From the NCBI GenBank assembly GCA_947462335.1, contig OX381708.1:43217377-43281376 (forward strand): 64,000 nt of DNA. The letters run 5' to 3'. Position numbers and translations under genes: made by a program. Within the stretch, counting starts at the first letter, position 1; every line of letters begins with the position of its first letter. Positions 12,201 to 22,195 of the stretch are shown one piece after another. Under the pieces are notes generated by a model. That model did no database searches and was not told the origin of the DNA. It saw only the letters and a list, made by a program, of their open reading frames with translations. This DNA comes from Harmothoe impar. Lineage: Eukaryota; Annelida; Polychaeta; Phyllodocida; Polynoidae.

Positions 12201-14157
12201 CGGGCTGCTGTGGCCAGCTCGGCATTCCCCCATACTTTGATATACAGCTCACACCCACCAGCTACCAGCGCCTTGGCAACTCGCCAGATGGCGCTGCGGT
12301 CGTCACTCTCCAAGCAGATACTCGCTCCTCTACAGGCCCTATGTGTGGAACAGAGTAGCTACTTGGAGAGGGAGTGTTACTGCTCAGGCAGGCATTGGTT
12401 GAGGTGTAAGGGTGGGTAAGCCGAGTGCTGGCCATTGTTTGCCTGGCTATGTGGCCTTTCGACGCCTCTGACGACCTCCCCACAACCACCACCCACTCAC
12501 CCCCACCCCCTTTCCTCCTACCACCAACTCCAGCTCAGTAACGACCCCTAGTGATCAATAGAGGCCCACCATGTTTGTATTGATCTGGAGCTGGTAACCG
12601 CCGGGCTGCACATACCTGCAGGTACCAGCGGCGGCCCACTACCCGTTCCCGCCTGGTCTGAGTGTGCCTGAAGCCTCTCATGCATAGTCTGTACAAATCA
12701 CTAGTGGTAGGGTGGCAGAGAGAAAAAAAGTAGAAGAAAGGGGGACAAAGGGGTATGGGCCATCATTTGCATAGCTTTTATCCTGCTTGTATTTCCTAAC
12801 TCATGTTTTAGGAAAAGCAAGCAAGTGTAGATTTTCTAAGCTTAAATGTCATGTACACCCAGAAAGGCTGATGCAAACTCCAATTGCATGTACTAAAATG
12901 ACCCATATAAACCAGTCATGAGAAACATCATTAGATTAGCTCATAGGAAAACATTCCTTCTCTCGCCACCCAGGGCAACCAGCCTAGATATCTAGACAGG
13001 ATCTAGATAGGCGCTGCTAGTTATCCCCTACCTACATGGTTGCTAAAACATGACCAGCTATGTTAACATGTTAACTCATACCGTCATAGTCCATGGGTGT
13101 CCCACTCAGCTTAACTTGTGATATGAATGACAACAGTAGACCAGCTTATCCTGATAAGAGGGCCTGCTCACAGGTCGGACCTGTGTAGTGATAACATGTG
13201 CTGCCTGTAATCCCACCGTGCTGTTATCTACAGCTCTAGATTGGGCCTGAATGATTTAGATATTGATCCATATTGATTGTTGCCCTTCATACAGCCCATG
13301 CTATGTTTTTACTCCCATGTGTTAGACTACTCAATACAAAAAGGACAAAATATAAAAGAAAGATTGTTTGGGAGGTTTAACAGCTGATATCGATTATCGA
13401 AACAGAATGCATAGCCAATATGGCATTGGTTTGCCCCATTAGTCTACTCCCAAATCGATAGCAATGACAGGCTAGTCTTAACAATTTGACCACCTATCCA
13501 ATGAAAGTGCATCCCATTTGAGGACAAGCAGGCCGTATTCTTACCCTGTGGCTTGTTTCAATTTCATGCAAAAAAAAGTCTGCGGTTAGAATTCCAATAC
13601 CTATTCAATGTTGTAACTTCAACATAGCTCACAGGAATCCATTGTTTGATTTTCTCTCACTCTCGAGCCCTATGTAACCCTATCCTTTAAGTTTACTATG
13701 TATACTTACTGCACTTGATATGAAGCCAATCTGTTTTCTCGAATTAATGATATATTTTATAACCATGATAAGCATTTTAGTAAATAAAGTGTAAATTACC
13801 GATTATGATGTATTCTTTTTGAGGAGAGAAAAGCTTTATATCACACATTGTTTTATACTCTTATGCACATTTCTAAACCTAATCCCTTTGCACGTTTGTT
13901 ACTGCAAGACCATCACTGACCTTACATGTACTTATCACTAACTGATCACTCTGTACTAGTATTAACTCACTCACTCACTCACTCACACCGCTCTCTGCAT
14001 GTCTCTTCTCTCCCACTACCCGTGGTGCCCCCTGTATGTTCCCGGATGCACTAAACCACCCTAGGTGAAGATCAACAAGAAGCAGATGCCTGCCTTTAGC
14101 TTCGGGATCCGACACTCTCACTTCCTCACCCCCTTCATCGTGGAGGTGGAGGAGTAA
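9224..14157 (+). CDS. ODF3: Outer dense fiber protein 3 / CIMAP1-like, main isoform
   Basis: A four-exon gene. Coding exons: 9224-9623, 10531-10655, 11758-11898, 14065-14157. Together they give 759 nt and 252 residues (human ODF3 is about 254). All junctions are GT-AG and in phase. The protein has the STPGP/SHIPPO repeats of the family: SPGP near residues 18 and 60, TPGPGAY at 96 and 176, KPGPGAHSPEK at the end of exon 3, and a final SFGIRHSHFLTPF block. Family members are microtubule-associated proteins of the sperm flagellum and ciliary doublets. The start is chosen because MVYEYTKPRGPIAAMY matches the family N-terminus and a CACC precedes the ATG. A poly(A) signal lies at 14429-14434. The exons are GC-rich against AT-rich introns. 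The family assignment is firm; orthology to ODF3 rather than an ODF3-like paralogue is inferred. Confidence 0.95.
9983..10468. mobile_element. MITE with TTA target duplication (PIF/Harbinger-like)
   Basis: A 486-bp element in intron 1 of the ODF3-like gene. It begins TAGCCAAACTCCACAGTACG and ends with the inverse complement, and is flanked by TTA on both sides (9980-9982 and 10469-10471). The 3-bp TWA duplication is what PIF/Harbinger elements make. The interior holds two to three copies of a repeat of roughly 58 bp (about 10105-10230) with GAACTGTTGCAATTTG cores. No coding capacity. Confidence 0.85.
10721..10889. mobile_element. piggyBac-like MITE with TTAA target sites
   Basis: A 169-bp element in intron 2 of the ODF3-like gene, flanked by TTAA (10717-10720, 10890-10893). 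The terminal inverted repeats start CCCGTTGAGGGCCGCATG (left) and CCCTTTAAGGGCCGCATA (right, read inward) and match at about 25 of 29 positions. TTAA plus a CCC start is the piggyBac signature. Confidence 0.8.
11899..14064 (+). other. Intron 3 of ODF3-like gene
   Basis: A 2.2-kb intron without a conserved exon that I recognise. GC-rich sequence at 12010-12700 contains short open frames with no domain similarity. Confidence 0.5.
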
Positions 14158-14428
14158 CTCCCCACCCCTGCCTCCTTCCCCTGCATGCCCTAACACCTGG
14201 TGCAGGTACCTCACTACTTCTAAAACTTGTTACTTGTTACCAGTTACTACCTCTAAGTGTTCCCTGTTTGCAATATTTGTAAGGTTTCTAGTTGTGCTTG
14301 TTAATGTTTTTCATTGCATCTTGAAATTTATGTTTTCTCAACATCCCCGAATTATCAAATTATTTTTACTTTCTTCAAGTAGAGCATACTTTGTATCTAA
14401 CAAATACTGAAATCATTGTACTGAAATG

Positions 14429-14434
14429 AATAAA
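14429..14434 (+). terminator. Poly(A) signal for ODF3-like exon 4
   Basis: AATAAA 272 nt past the stop of exon 4 and before the alternative last exon. It would allow alternative polyadenylation to choose between the two C-termini. Confidence 0.6.
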
Positions 14435-14592
14435 TGGGTTTTCTTCACCAATTCTTGTTAACGTTTAAAGGAATGTGTAAACTATCTAAGGGTATTAGAT
14501 CAAATACAGATTATAACACTTACTACTTTATATTGTGATATGGAAATAGCTGAACATGTTTCTAATTGTTTTTTGCTTTTGGTTCTTTGCAG

Positions 14593-14682
14593 AACGGGGT
14601 TAACAAACGACAGGTCCCATCATATTCATTTGGAATCCGACACAGCCAATACACCGCACCTCTTATTATCTGTGTGGAATAA
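14593..14682 (+). CDS. ODF3: Alternative last exon of ODF3-like gene
   Basis: A second copy of the terminal exon, 435 bp beyond the first. It follows a TTTTTGCTTTTGGTTCTTTGCAG acceptor region, begins in the same phase as exon 4 and encodes 29 residues: NGVNKRQVPSYSFGIRHSQY, then a tail ending IICVE and TAA. Exon 4 encodes the homologous block with SFGIRHSHF and ends VEVEE. Joined to exons 1-3 it gives a 251-residue protein. The stop codon overlaps an AATAAA (14678-14683), and another AATAAA lies at 15779-15784. An intact frame, a good acceptor and conserved core residues argue that it is used and not a relic; expression is not shown by the sequence. Confidence 0.85.
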   Translation, partial: NGVNKRQVPSYSFGIRHSQYTAPLIICVE

Positions 14683-17453
14683 ATGTAAAAATTGCATGTT
14701 TTTGTTCTCTAACTGCTCAGAAAATTTTCTGAAGCTATCCAGTATCATTTTGAAAACAATGAAAGGAATTGTTAACTATGACACCCAAATCCCATCATAA
14801 TGAAAATGTAGAAATTTCAATTCATGGGAAAAGTAGGTGTGTGCATTCTTTATATGTAGTGATAGATATTTCTTCATAATGACATGTATACATAAAAGAG
14901 AGAGCAAGGCAGAGCCACAACTTGCAGAATGTTCATCGTCTTTCGAATTTGTGATAGCAACACCTCAGACCGTATAGTATTGTAATTTTTCGACACAGGA
15001 ATAGATGATCCTGTCGGTCTTGAAGGTCTTGTCTTTGTTATTGAGAACATTTAGGAAAACCCACAATAAGGCAGGCAGCTTCAAGAAAAGGGGGCACGCT
15101 GTTATTTACTTACCTTTATTTTGTTGTTGGAAGTTGAAGATAAATCCCTTTTCCTGATCTGGTTTTATTTGTGGGTTTTCTAGTTGAGTTATTATGATCA
15201 AGAAGTATTATGTCGTATACCGTCCACTGTATAAATTGCATCCATATCAACTATTACGTAAAACAGTCTGTGATGCATTTGAATGTATAATTTTTCCAAA
15301 GAATGTTGCCCCAAAGTTTACTTGCCTCTTGGAAAGACTTAATACCTACATGTATGAGGCTGATTGAATATATTACAATTATTTTACTACACACTTATCA
15401 TCTATTTTATTTAGTGAAATGTATGAATTTATGTTAGTTTGTCCTGTAAAATACAGAATTTATGTAACATTGTGTATAGGACTGTAGTGTAGAAATTAGT
15501 TTTATTCAATCTTGCAGAGTTTTCTTTTCTTTTTTTATCACCCTCAAACATAATAGAAGTGCATTGGAACATCAAGACATATCTTTTTATTAGTATTACA
15601 AGGACACCAGAAGTATTGCATAGTCAGTCCACCAATGCATGGATTGACAAGTCCAAAATGTAACAATGTCAGTCCAGGCAGAACAGTATTGACAGACTGA
15701 CAGATAGATTGCAGAGCTCACAATGCACATCATCAATATGCACTGATCTTCCAGCCCTCTGTAATTAATGTAAATGCAAATAAAGGCTCATTATTCCATC
15801 TAAATTACCAGTCTGTTGTATTCTTTAAATTAATGTACAGGTAAGCTAGCCACTGAAGGCATGCACAGTCATTCATATAAGGGAAGGGTGTGAGGGTCAT
15901 TAAATACATTGCTCCCTATTGCCTTCCCTGCGCACCCCTGTGGATATTTTGTGTCAGGAAATCCCCTCCCCTGAAATTGCCCCACCCTTGAAATTTCCCC
16001 CTCCAGAATTCTACCGCTTCTATTATAGCAGGGTTGCCACCGTCAAGGAAAATGTCAGGGAAAATATTTTTTGTTCCTGGTAAGAGAATTTCAAATATTT
16101 TGGCAAAATGTCAGGAAAATAATATTTCGTCAGTCAGGGATGAAAGTTTTCAAGTTTTTCCCTGATTTCAGTTTTTTTATGTTGCGAAGACTTGTTGCTC
16201 GGGGGATCGGGGTCAGAAAAACAAGTTTAACCGTTTCAACGCTGGCAATTGTGGCGACCGATTCCCCAGAGCTATGGAATACGGGGTTGGCGGGGGTGGA
16301 AAATGTCTGTAAATGATGTATAAATATGTATTCCCATTTTTTTCTGTACTGTATGTTGTAAAGTGCATTGATGTGCATGTGTGAGAGGAATTTTGAATGT
16401 GGATGTCAAATATTAATGGAATTATTCAAAGAAATGTGTCGATTTATGATTTCCTGGTTTTAGGCACGTTTTTGGGAAAGAGGAGATAATGGCATATTGC
16501 GAATTTAAGATAATTATCTCAATCAAAACATAATGTTATTGTTATTTTCCTGTTCACAAAGGTCAGTGCCATCTTTTAGTACAAATGTGTGAAAGAAATT
16601 GTCATTTATATAAGCGGCAGCCCATGTGAAAGACACACATTTCTGCACGGAGACATAGTCGCCATAATGGATTTTCACGAGAAATCACTTTGTCAATATA
16701 TTCCTTCCAAAAACGTATTTCAAGACAAATAATATTCTTCTGGAAACCTAGACATTTACAGGATAGCTTATTTACCTGTTTAGCAGTGTGTCAATTATGG
16801 ACACAAAACGTTTAATATTGCCATAATTCTCTTCGATCTGTAATGTGCTTCCTAAAAACAACAAATCTGCTGTCAAAGCGGACAAGGCAGAGGCGTACAA
16901 CTGCGCATGTGTAGTGTAAACAAACTATTTGGATACAGTGTTCTAGTTGTGGTTACAGGGCTTAAAATTGTCAATCTATGGTATTATATCCATAAAAAGA
17001 TCGATTGCGTATTCTATAAATCATGATACATCGATTCCACGTCTAATCCCCCCCCCCCTCCTTACGAGTCTGCCCCCTTTCTGGCCGCCTGCCGCCCAAA
17101 TGGCGGCAGCTGCCGCGTGATTCCTCATCCACCAATCACGGCTCAGGACCCTTTAATTTTATTCAACGCATGTACGCCACAGAAGCCACGAGTTGACTTC
17201 ATAAGCCAATGATCATTTTACCCAAAGGATGATGTGTGGCCATGGGCATTCACGATAAAACAGCTACTTTTGAGTCAAGTCCGCCTAGAAAAACGCCATT
17301 TAATAGTTCCGAATTGCGTTCCGATTTTCGCCGACACTCAGTCTGCCGACACTCGTTTGTAGCCCCGGGCCTCGCCGCACTATGACGTCATCACCCGGGA
17401 TTCCCCATTTGAGCAGTTTACGATCTGCTGGGGAATCCCTGCAGAATGGGCTG
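14683..17453. other. 3' flank of ODF3-like gene and intergenic
   Basis: The first 1.1 kb may be 3' UTR of the alternative isoform, up to AATAAA at 15779. At about 16029 the sequence CAGGGTTGCCAC followed by GTCAGGGAAAA blocks resembles a hAT-type terminal repeat, with CAGGGATGAAAGT at about 16135. No gene is seen. Confidence 0.45.
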
Positions 17454-17458
17454 GTGGT

Positions 17459-17603
17459 TGAAGTGATATTGATAAGCAAAAGGAGGCAGTTTAGTTTGGT
17501 TTAAGATGACTTGTATTTATGAACCATGTGCGCCATCCCGCTCGTCGCCCAAGTGCCCCGAAAGTAGTGACGTCACAAACATGTGTACGTCGGTATCACA
17601 ACA
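17459..17603 (-). repeat. 3' LTR (element orientation)
   Basis: 145 bp with the same CRE palindrome at 17568-17575. The flanking GTGGT and the adjacent purine tract fix the boundary. Confidence 0.95.
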
Positions 17604-17611
17604 TCCCCCTT
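17604..17611 (-). promoter_or_regulatory. Polypurine tract
   Basis: AAGGGGGA read on the - strand, directly before the 3' LTR: the expected plus-strand primer position. Confidence 0.7.
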
Positions 17612-17652
17612 GTTACAAGAAGAACATATCATGGTGACAGTTTGAGTTTGTG

Positions 17653-19191
17653 TCAGTATACTGTATCACGTGCCAGCAGCCGTGTCTTCTCTATGCCTAG
17701 ATGACCACGGTGCAGTTGGAATATGATATCCCCCTGCATGCTCTCCCGGACAATGATTTGCCTTCCTTTGAATAGGACTCCATCATCAAGACCAATGACA
17801 TCTCTATAGGACCAGAACACTCGGAGGTCAGTTGGCAGGTCCCCAATCCTTTCTGGCCATCCACGGTACACTACCTCTGCCAGGGCATTAAGCACTGGGC
17901 ATCGTTGGGTCTCTCGTCGAAGCTCCGCCTGCTTGCCTGGGCTAAAGCTGATGAGGTCAAATGAGATTCCGTCAACACATAGATCCAGTTTGACTTCCGA
18001 TTTATTGTTCGGGTTTGGAAGTCGTGATAGAGTGTCTGATAGGACCATCTCCTCTCCTGGCCGGTATACCACACTGTAATCATACCCGAGTATCCTCAGC
18101 AACATCCGTTGGAGTCGAGGGGGTGCTGATATAATAGGCTTCCTACAGATCATTTCAAGGGGTTTGTGGTCAGATACAATTGTGAAAGATCTGCCATACA
18201 GGTATGTATGGAACCTTTCTACCCCATGCACAAGAGCTAGTGTCTCGCGCTCGATGTTGCTATAATTTGATTGTGTCTTGGTGAGTGATTTGGAGGCAAA
18301 GGCTATAGGCTTGCCCTCCTGTATCAATGCTGCACCAAGGCCCTTTTGTGATGCATCCACCTCCAACGCTATTGGTTTGGTGGAGTCATAGAAGGCCATT
18401 TTCGCTTGGTCAGATATGGCTCCTTTGAGCTTCTCAAACGCATGCTGATGGTCGTGTGACCACTCGAATGGGACATCTTTTTTGAGCAGATCCCGAAGTA
18501 TGGCTGCTTGTGTACTGAGATTTGCAATAAAGGATCCCATATATGTTAGTAGGCCTAGGAAGCGTTGTAGGTCCTCTCGGTCTTGTGGGACTGGCATCTC
18601 ATGGATATCCTTCACCTTGGCCGGATCTGGTGATATGCCATCTTCACTGTACACGTTTCCAAAAAAGGAAATTGACTGCTTCTTTATAGCACACTTCGCC
18701 GAGTTAAAAACAAGACCATGCATCTTGGCAGCTTCCATTAGCTTCAGGAGTCTAGCATCATGCTCATCTTCTGTGGAACCGAAGACACAGATATCGTCGG
18801 CGATGCCAACACATCCATCAAGATCCTCCAAAATCTCATCCATTCGTTGCTGGAATATGTCTTGGCTAGTGTTCAGGCCAAATGGCAACCTTTGAAAGCA
18901 ATATCTACCAATAGGTGTGCGGAAAGTGGTAAGTAACTGACTGCTCTCCTCCAGAGGAACACTCCAATACCCAGCCTTTGCGTCCAGTTTGCTGAAGTAT
19001 TTCGCACCTGTAAAGAATGGGTTGATTTCCTCTAATGTGGGAGTCTTATGAGGACATATTTTAACCGCATTGTTGAGATGTTTCGGATCAAGACATACCC
19101 TCAAGCTACCATCACCTTTCGTGCTATAGACAATGCTTGAGCACCAGTCGGTATGTTCCCTGACTCTTCTGATTATGCCATTCTTCTCCAT
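17653..19191 (-). CDS. Retrotransposon reverse transcriptase-RNase H, truncated before integrase
   Basis: 512 codons in the same frame as the Gag-protease frame. The reverse transcriptase has SKLDAKAGYW (Asp 70), LPFGLN (102) and the catalytic GIADDI (Asp 132/133; the usual tyrosine is replaced by isoleucine and alanine at the front of the box). RNase H starts at about residue 275 with EVDASQKGLGAAL (Asp 279) and has the later SDHKPL motif. The last 20 residues, HRGHLGIEKTRLLARDTVY, are the first half of the integrase HHCC zinc finger; then a TGA ends the frame. No DDE core is present before the LTR. Usual pol proteins of this type are several hundred residues longer. Confidence 0.93.
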   Translation of the reverse strand: MEKNGIIRRVREHTDWCSSIVYSTKGDGSLRVCLDPKHLNNAVKICPHKTPTLEEINPFFTGAKYFSKLDAKAGYWSVPLEESSQLLTTFRTPIGRYCFQRLPFGLNTSQDIFQQRMDEILEDLDGCVGIADDICVFGSTEDEHDARLLKLMEAAKMHGLVFNSAKCAIKKQSISFFGNVYSEDGISPDPAKVKDIHEMPVPQDREDLQRFLGLLTYMGSFIANLSTQAAILRDLLKKDVPFEWSHDHQHAFEKLKGAISDQAKMAFYDSTKPIALEVDASQKGLGAALIQEGKPIAFASKSLTKTQSNYSNIERETLALVHGVERFHTYLYGRSFTIVSDHKPLEMICRKPIISAPPRLQRMLLRILGYDYSVVYRPGEEMVLSDTLSRLPNPNNKSEVKLDLCVDGISFDLISFSPGKQAELRRETQRCPVLNALAEVVYRGWPERIGDLPTDLRVFWSYRDVIGLDDGVLFKGRQIIVRESMQGDIIFQLHRGHLGIEKTRLLARDTVY

Positions 19192-19200
19192 ATTTCCTAA

Positions 19201-20673
19201 CTAGGCCTTGATTTTGGGAAGAAGGTTCACATTACACTTCCTGGGACGGTCAATGTACGGCTCTGCATCAGGTTTGAGCAATATCTTCGCTGGGTCTTTG
19301 AACCTTCCAATCTGGTCAAATTGGCAAGGGAATGACTTTTTAAGGTCCTGCAGGGAGTTGACCCTCCAGCTTGGCTGGGCCACTATGGTCTCAACATGAC
19401 AGTTTATAGTTACTAAGTTGAGTGCCTCACACATAGGAAGACCGAGCACAACCGGTCCTGGCACATCAACAACATAGAACGTTGTGCGTACCCAGTCTCC
19501 TCTGCCGTACTTGCAGTCGCATGTGAGCTTGCCGATGCATTTTATGTCTTCACCGGAATAGGCTGTTAGCTTAGTTTTGCCCACAGGTGACAACACATCA
19601 TCAGGGTCGATGTCCCCAAACATCTGCTTGAAAGTGCGTACTGGTAGTGCGTTACCTTGGGCACCAATGTCAAGCTTCAGCCTGAGACCCTTTGTGCCGT
19701 CTAACCCTGGACACTTAATGCCGATTGTAGTATACGCTTCATCGCGTGTAGATCTGGATATGGCATCGAAACACTTATCAGACATCTTAATGCAGTAGAA
19801 ACTTTCTGAATAGTTACCAGGGTCACTTGCATCCGAGCTACCAGGTGTCTCATTCTCATGTGCAGTTACTGCATGCACATTCTTCCTTTGCTTCCCTGCG
19901 TTCGGATAGTGTTTCTGGGGCTTGGAACTGGATTTGCTTTGAGTGTTCTGGCCTCTGTTGCCAGTGTCTTCGGGCTTCGACCTGCAAAATTCTACCCAGT
20001 GTCCTTGTTTCCCGCATCCGTAACACTCATCCCTGAATGCCGGACATCTTCGGATTGCATGGTGACGACCACAGTTCCAACAGGGCTTCTTTTTGGAGAC
20101 GTGATCTATAGAAGCCTGGTCAGTCGTGTTCTTGCGAAGAGTTCGGATCTGTTCATTGCCTTTCTCGGTTGCTTCGTGTCGTCGGCCAGTGTTGAGAGTT
20201 TCTTGCAGTGTCAGTGTTTTGTCTTTATCCAGGAGTTCCCGCCGGAACTCTGCAATGGGAGTGCTGGCGATGACAAGCTCGATAATGCGCTCCTGCAACT
20301 CTGCGTCTGTAAACTCACAGCGCAAGCCCTGCGTTCGTGCACGTGTGACAAAAGCATCAAGTGACTCACCGCTCTTCTGTCGGTACTGCATCAAATTCAG
20401 TCGCTCAATACGGAAATTTACCGCAACTCTCAGCTGTTTCTCAAACAGATCCCATAATTTCTCCGGTTTCTTTAGATCTACTTCACTAAGGCCAGATGCA
20501 TTAATACGGCGTAAACCCTCTTCTCCTACACTTATCTTGATTTTTCTGGCTATCTTGGAGGCATCAGTGACTTCGTTATCTTCACATACCAAGAGTAGCC
20601 TCTGTTTAAAAAGTGTAAATGTCTCTGCTACATCAGAAGCATCCCAATTCATAGAAGGGTATTTGGCAGCCAT
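19201..20673 (-). CDS. Retrotransposon Gag and aspartic protease
   Basis: A 490-codon open frame from the ATG at 20673; the frame itself opens further upstream at a GTG. The N-terminal two-fifths is a Gag-like helical region, with LMQYRQKSGESLDAFVTRAR typical of the Retrotrans_gag family. Two zinc knuckles follow at about residues 198-231: CWNCGRHHAIRRC, then CYGCGKQGHWVEFC. A Ser/Lys-rich linker leads to a retropepsin with LDIGAQGN (catalytic Asp about residue 335) and a VLGLPM flap-end motif. The frame ends with TAG, which lies in phase with the downstream RT frame, 9 nt before the next ATG. Confidence 0.92.
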   Translation of the reverse strand: MAAKYPSMNWDASDVAETFTLFKQRLLLVCEDNEVTDASKIARKIKISVGEEGLRRINASGLSEVDLKKPEKLWDLFEKQLRVAVNFRIERLNLMQYRQKSGESLDAFVTRARTQGLRCEFTDAELQERIIELVIASTPIAEFRRELLDKDKTLTLQETLNTGRRHEATEKGNEQIRTLRKNTTDQASIDHVSKKKPCWNCGRHHAIRRCPAFRDECYGCGKQGHWVEFCRSKPEDTGNRGQNTQSKSSSKPQKHYPNAGKQRKNVHAVTAHENETPGSSDASDPGNYSESFYCIKMSDKCFDAISRSTRDEAYTTIGIKCPGLDGTKGLRLKLDIGAQGNALPVRTFKQMFGDIDPDDVLSPVGKTKLTAYSGEDIKCIGKLTCDCKYGRGDWVRTTFYVVDVPGPVVLGLPMCEALNLVTINCHVETIVAQPSWRVNSLQDLKKSFPCQFDQIGRFKDPAKILLKPDAEPYIDRPRKCNVNLLPKIKA

Positions 20674-21015
20674 TTTGATAACACTAGTTTTGGTATGGTG
20701 CACTGGAGCTATTTGTGTCAGTGGCACTAACTAGCATTTAACAATCACAGTTCTGGTATAGGCCTAAGTTGCATTGGACACTACACAACTTGTGTATATG
20801 GCTGGCTCCACAATTGATTGGGTTTACTTGGCAGACTTGGGTGATATGAAGGCTTGGCTTTATGTGACTGTAGACACACAAGAATAGCTTAGGACATGGA
20901 CACACAAAGATAGCACATGGTCTGATGTGGGGAAAAGAAAAGGTGCTCTACTCACAATTCTTGGTGTCCCACAACATCAAATATGTGGCACACAGTCTCT
21001 TCAAACATCCTTTTA

Positions 21016-21028
21016 CCGCTAGCCACCA
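21016..21028 (-). promoter_or_regulatory. Primer-binding site
   Basis: TGGTGGCTAGCGG directly abuts the 5' LTR. It begins with TGG, the complement of a tRNA CCA end. The tRNA was not identified. Confidence 0.6.
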
Positions 21029-21173
21029 TGAAGTGATATTGATAAGCAAAAGGAGGCAGTTTAGTTTGGTTTAAGATGACTTGTATTTATGAACCATGTG
21101 CGCCATCTCGCTCGTCGCCCAAGTGCCCCGAAAGTAGTGACGTCACAAACATGTGTACGTCGGTATCACAACA
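21029..21173 (-). repeat. 5' LTR (element orientation)
   Basis: 145 bp, TG...CA ends. It matches the other LTR except for one C/T difference. It contains a palindromic CRE TGACGTCA at 21138-21145, which could drive or regulate transcription from the LTR. Confidence 0.95.
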
Positions 21174-21182
21174 GTGGTTGTC

Positions 21183-21674
21183 TGGTTGGATTGTTTCCAA
21201 CCATACATCGACGGTACCAAGGCACGCTGTAAGATTGGACTGGGGCTCATAGGCTAAATTTTATATAAAATCGGCGATCTGCGACAGCACATTGTCGCAC
21301 CTTTTAGCAGCTACAAAGAACACTTATTTGCTTAGATAATTGTATTATCATATACCTTTGATATTATTCTAGGGGCTGATGACGATTTGTAGTTTTTCTT
21401 GCATTGTATATTAAGAAATATAGAGATTTAAAATATGGCTTAGCCCTCGCCCTGCCAAAGTTTATATTATGCCGCCATGACAGTTTAGTCAGGTGATCTC
21501 TCTTATCCAATCACAATGGCTATGCTGTGAAAGGCACAAGGGGGCGACACACAAAAGGGACCAATGCCTCCCTCTACCGGAATATTTTTTATCATATAAT
21601 TTACAAATGGCCTCCAGTCCAACCATACAGCGTACCTTGGTACCGTCGATGTATGGTTGGAAACAATCCAACTA
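21183..21674. mobile_element. MITE with ~62-bp TIRs and 9-bp target duplication
   Basis: A 492-bp element bounded by inverted repeats beginning TGGTTGGATTGTTTCCAACC (left) and TAGTTGGATTGTTTCCAACC (right, read inward), alike over about 62 bp with about five differences. The 9-bp sequence GTGGTTGTC flanks both sides (21174-21182, 21675-21683). Long TIRs and a 9-bp duplication point to the Mutator-like group. The interior has no coding capacity. The LTR element sits exactly in its left target duplication. Confidence 0.82.
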
Positions 21675-21721
21675 GTGGTTGTCGGACCTAGATCGTTCCG
21701 TCGCAGGGCTGTTTGAGACTA

Positions 21722-21815
21722 TAGCCTACTTCTCTATACTGCTAGGCCTACCTACGCCCCCCCCCCACATAGCCTACTTCTCTATACTGCTAGGCCTACC
21801 TACGCCCCCCCCCAC
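21722..21815. repeat. 48-bp tandem duplication
   Basis: Two nearly identical copies of a unit starting ATAGCCTACTTCTCTATACT and ending in a C run. A third, partial copy of its core follows near 21829. Confidence 0.8.
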
Positions 21816-22039
21816 GTGTAGCGCCTGCCTTCTCTATAGGCCTACCTACATAGTGCCTACCGCACATTTGTAGGCCTACTAACTATAGAGGGGGTGCTAC
21901 AGGCAATTTTTTGTAGCCTAGACCTATTGAAAAAGGGCCCATTAGGGTGCCTCTACATGGGTCCCCATAATCTTGACCGTGACACTGTGTCGATTTTTAG
22001 CAAGGAGGGCGTGTCGTTGTGTCGATTTTTATATGTATA

Positions 22040-22155
22040 GATGTAGTAGGACCTTATAAAAAATGTCTGTGTCCGTCTATTTTTAAAAGGGCCTTGTCGC
22101 ACGTGTCGATTTTTAAAAGGGCCGTGTCGCCGTGTCGCACGTGTCGATTTTTACC
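22040..22155. repeat. GTGTCGATTTTT short repeats
   Basis: At least three copies of GTGTCGATTTTT with GGGCCGTGTCGC-type linkers. A related motif family (CATGTCGATTTTAAG) appears at 59795-59985. Confidence 0.5.
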
Positions 22156-22195
22156 CATGTAGGGGCACATTAGGCCTATAGAGAAATATATAGAC

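Larger units (their letters stand above)
17459..21173 (-). mobile_element. Ty3/gypsy-type LTR retrotransposon lacking integrase core
   Basis: A 3,715-bp element bounded by 145-bp LTRs that differ at one position and by a 5-bp target duplication GTGGT (17454-17458 and 21174-21178). In element orientation the LTR starts TGTTGTGATAC and ends CACTTCA. A primer-binding site TGGTGGCTAGCGG directly follows the 5' LTR, and a purine tract AAGGGGGA directly precedes the 3' LTR. The interior codes gag, protease, reverse transcriptase and RNase H in one frame. Coding stops just after the integrase zinc-finger begins, and only 49 bp separate it from the 3' LTR. Near-identical LTRs imply a recent insertion, so integrase was presumably supplied in trans. 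Confidence 0.93.

Noticed and set aside
18482..20734. + strand frames across the LTR element
   Set aside because: Antisense shadows of the gag-pol frames.
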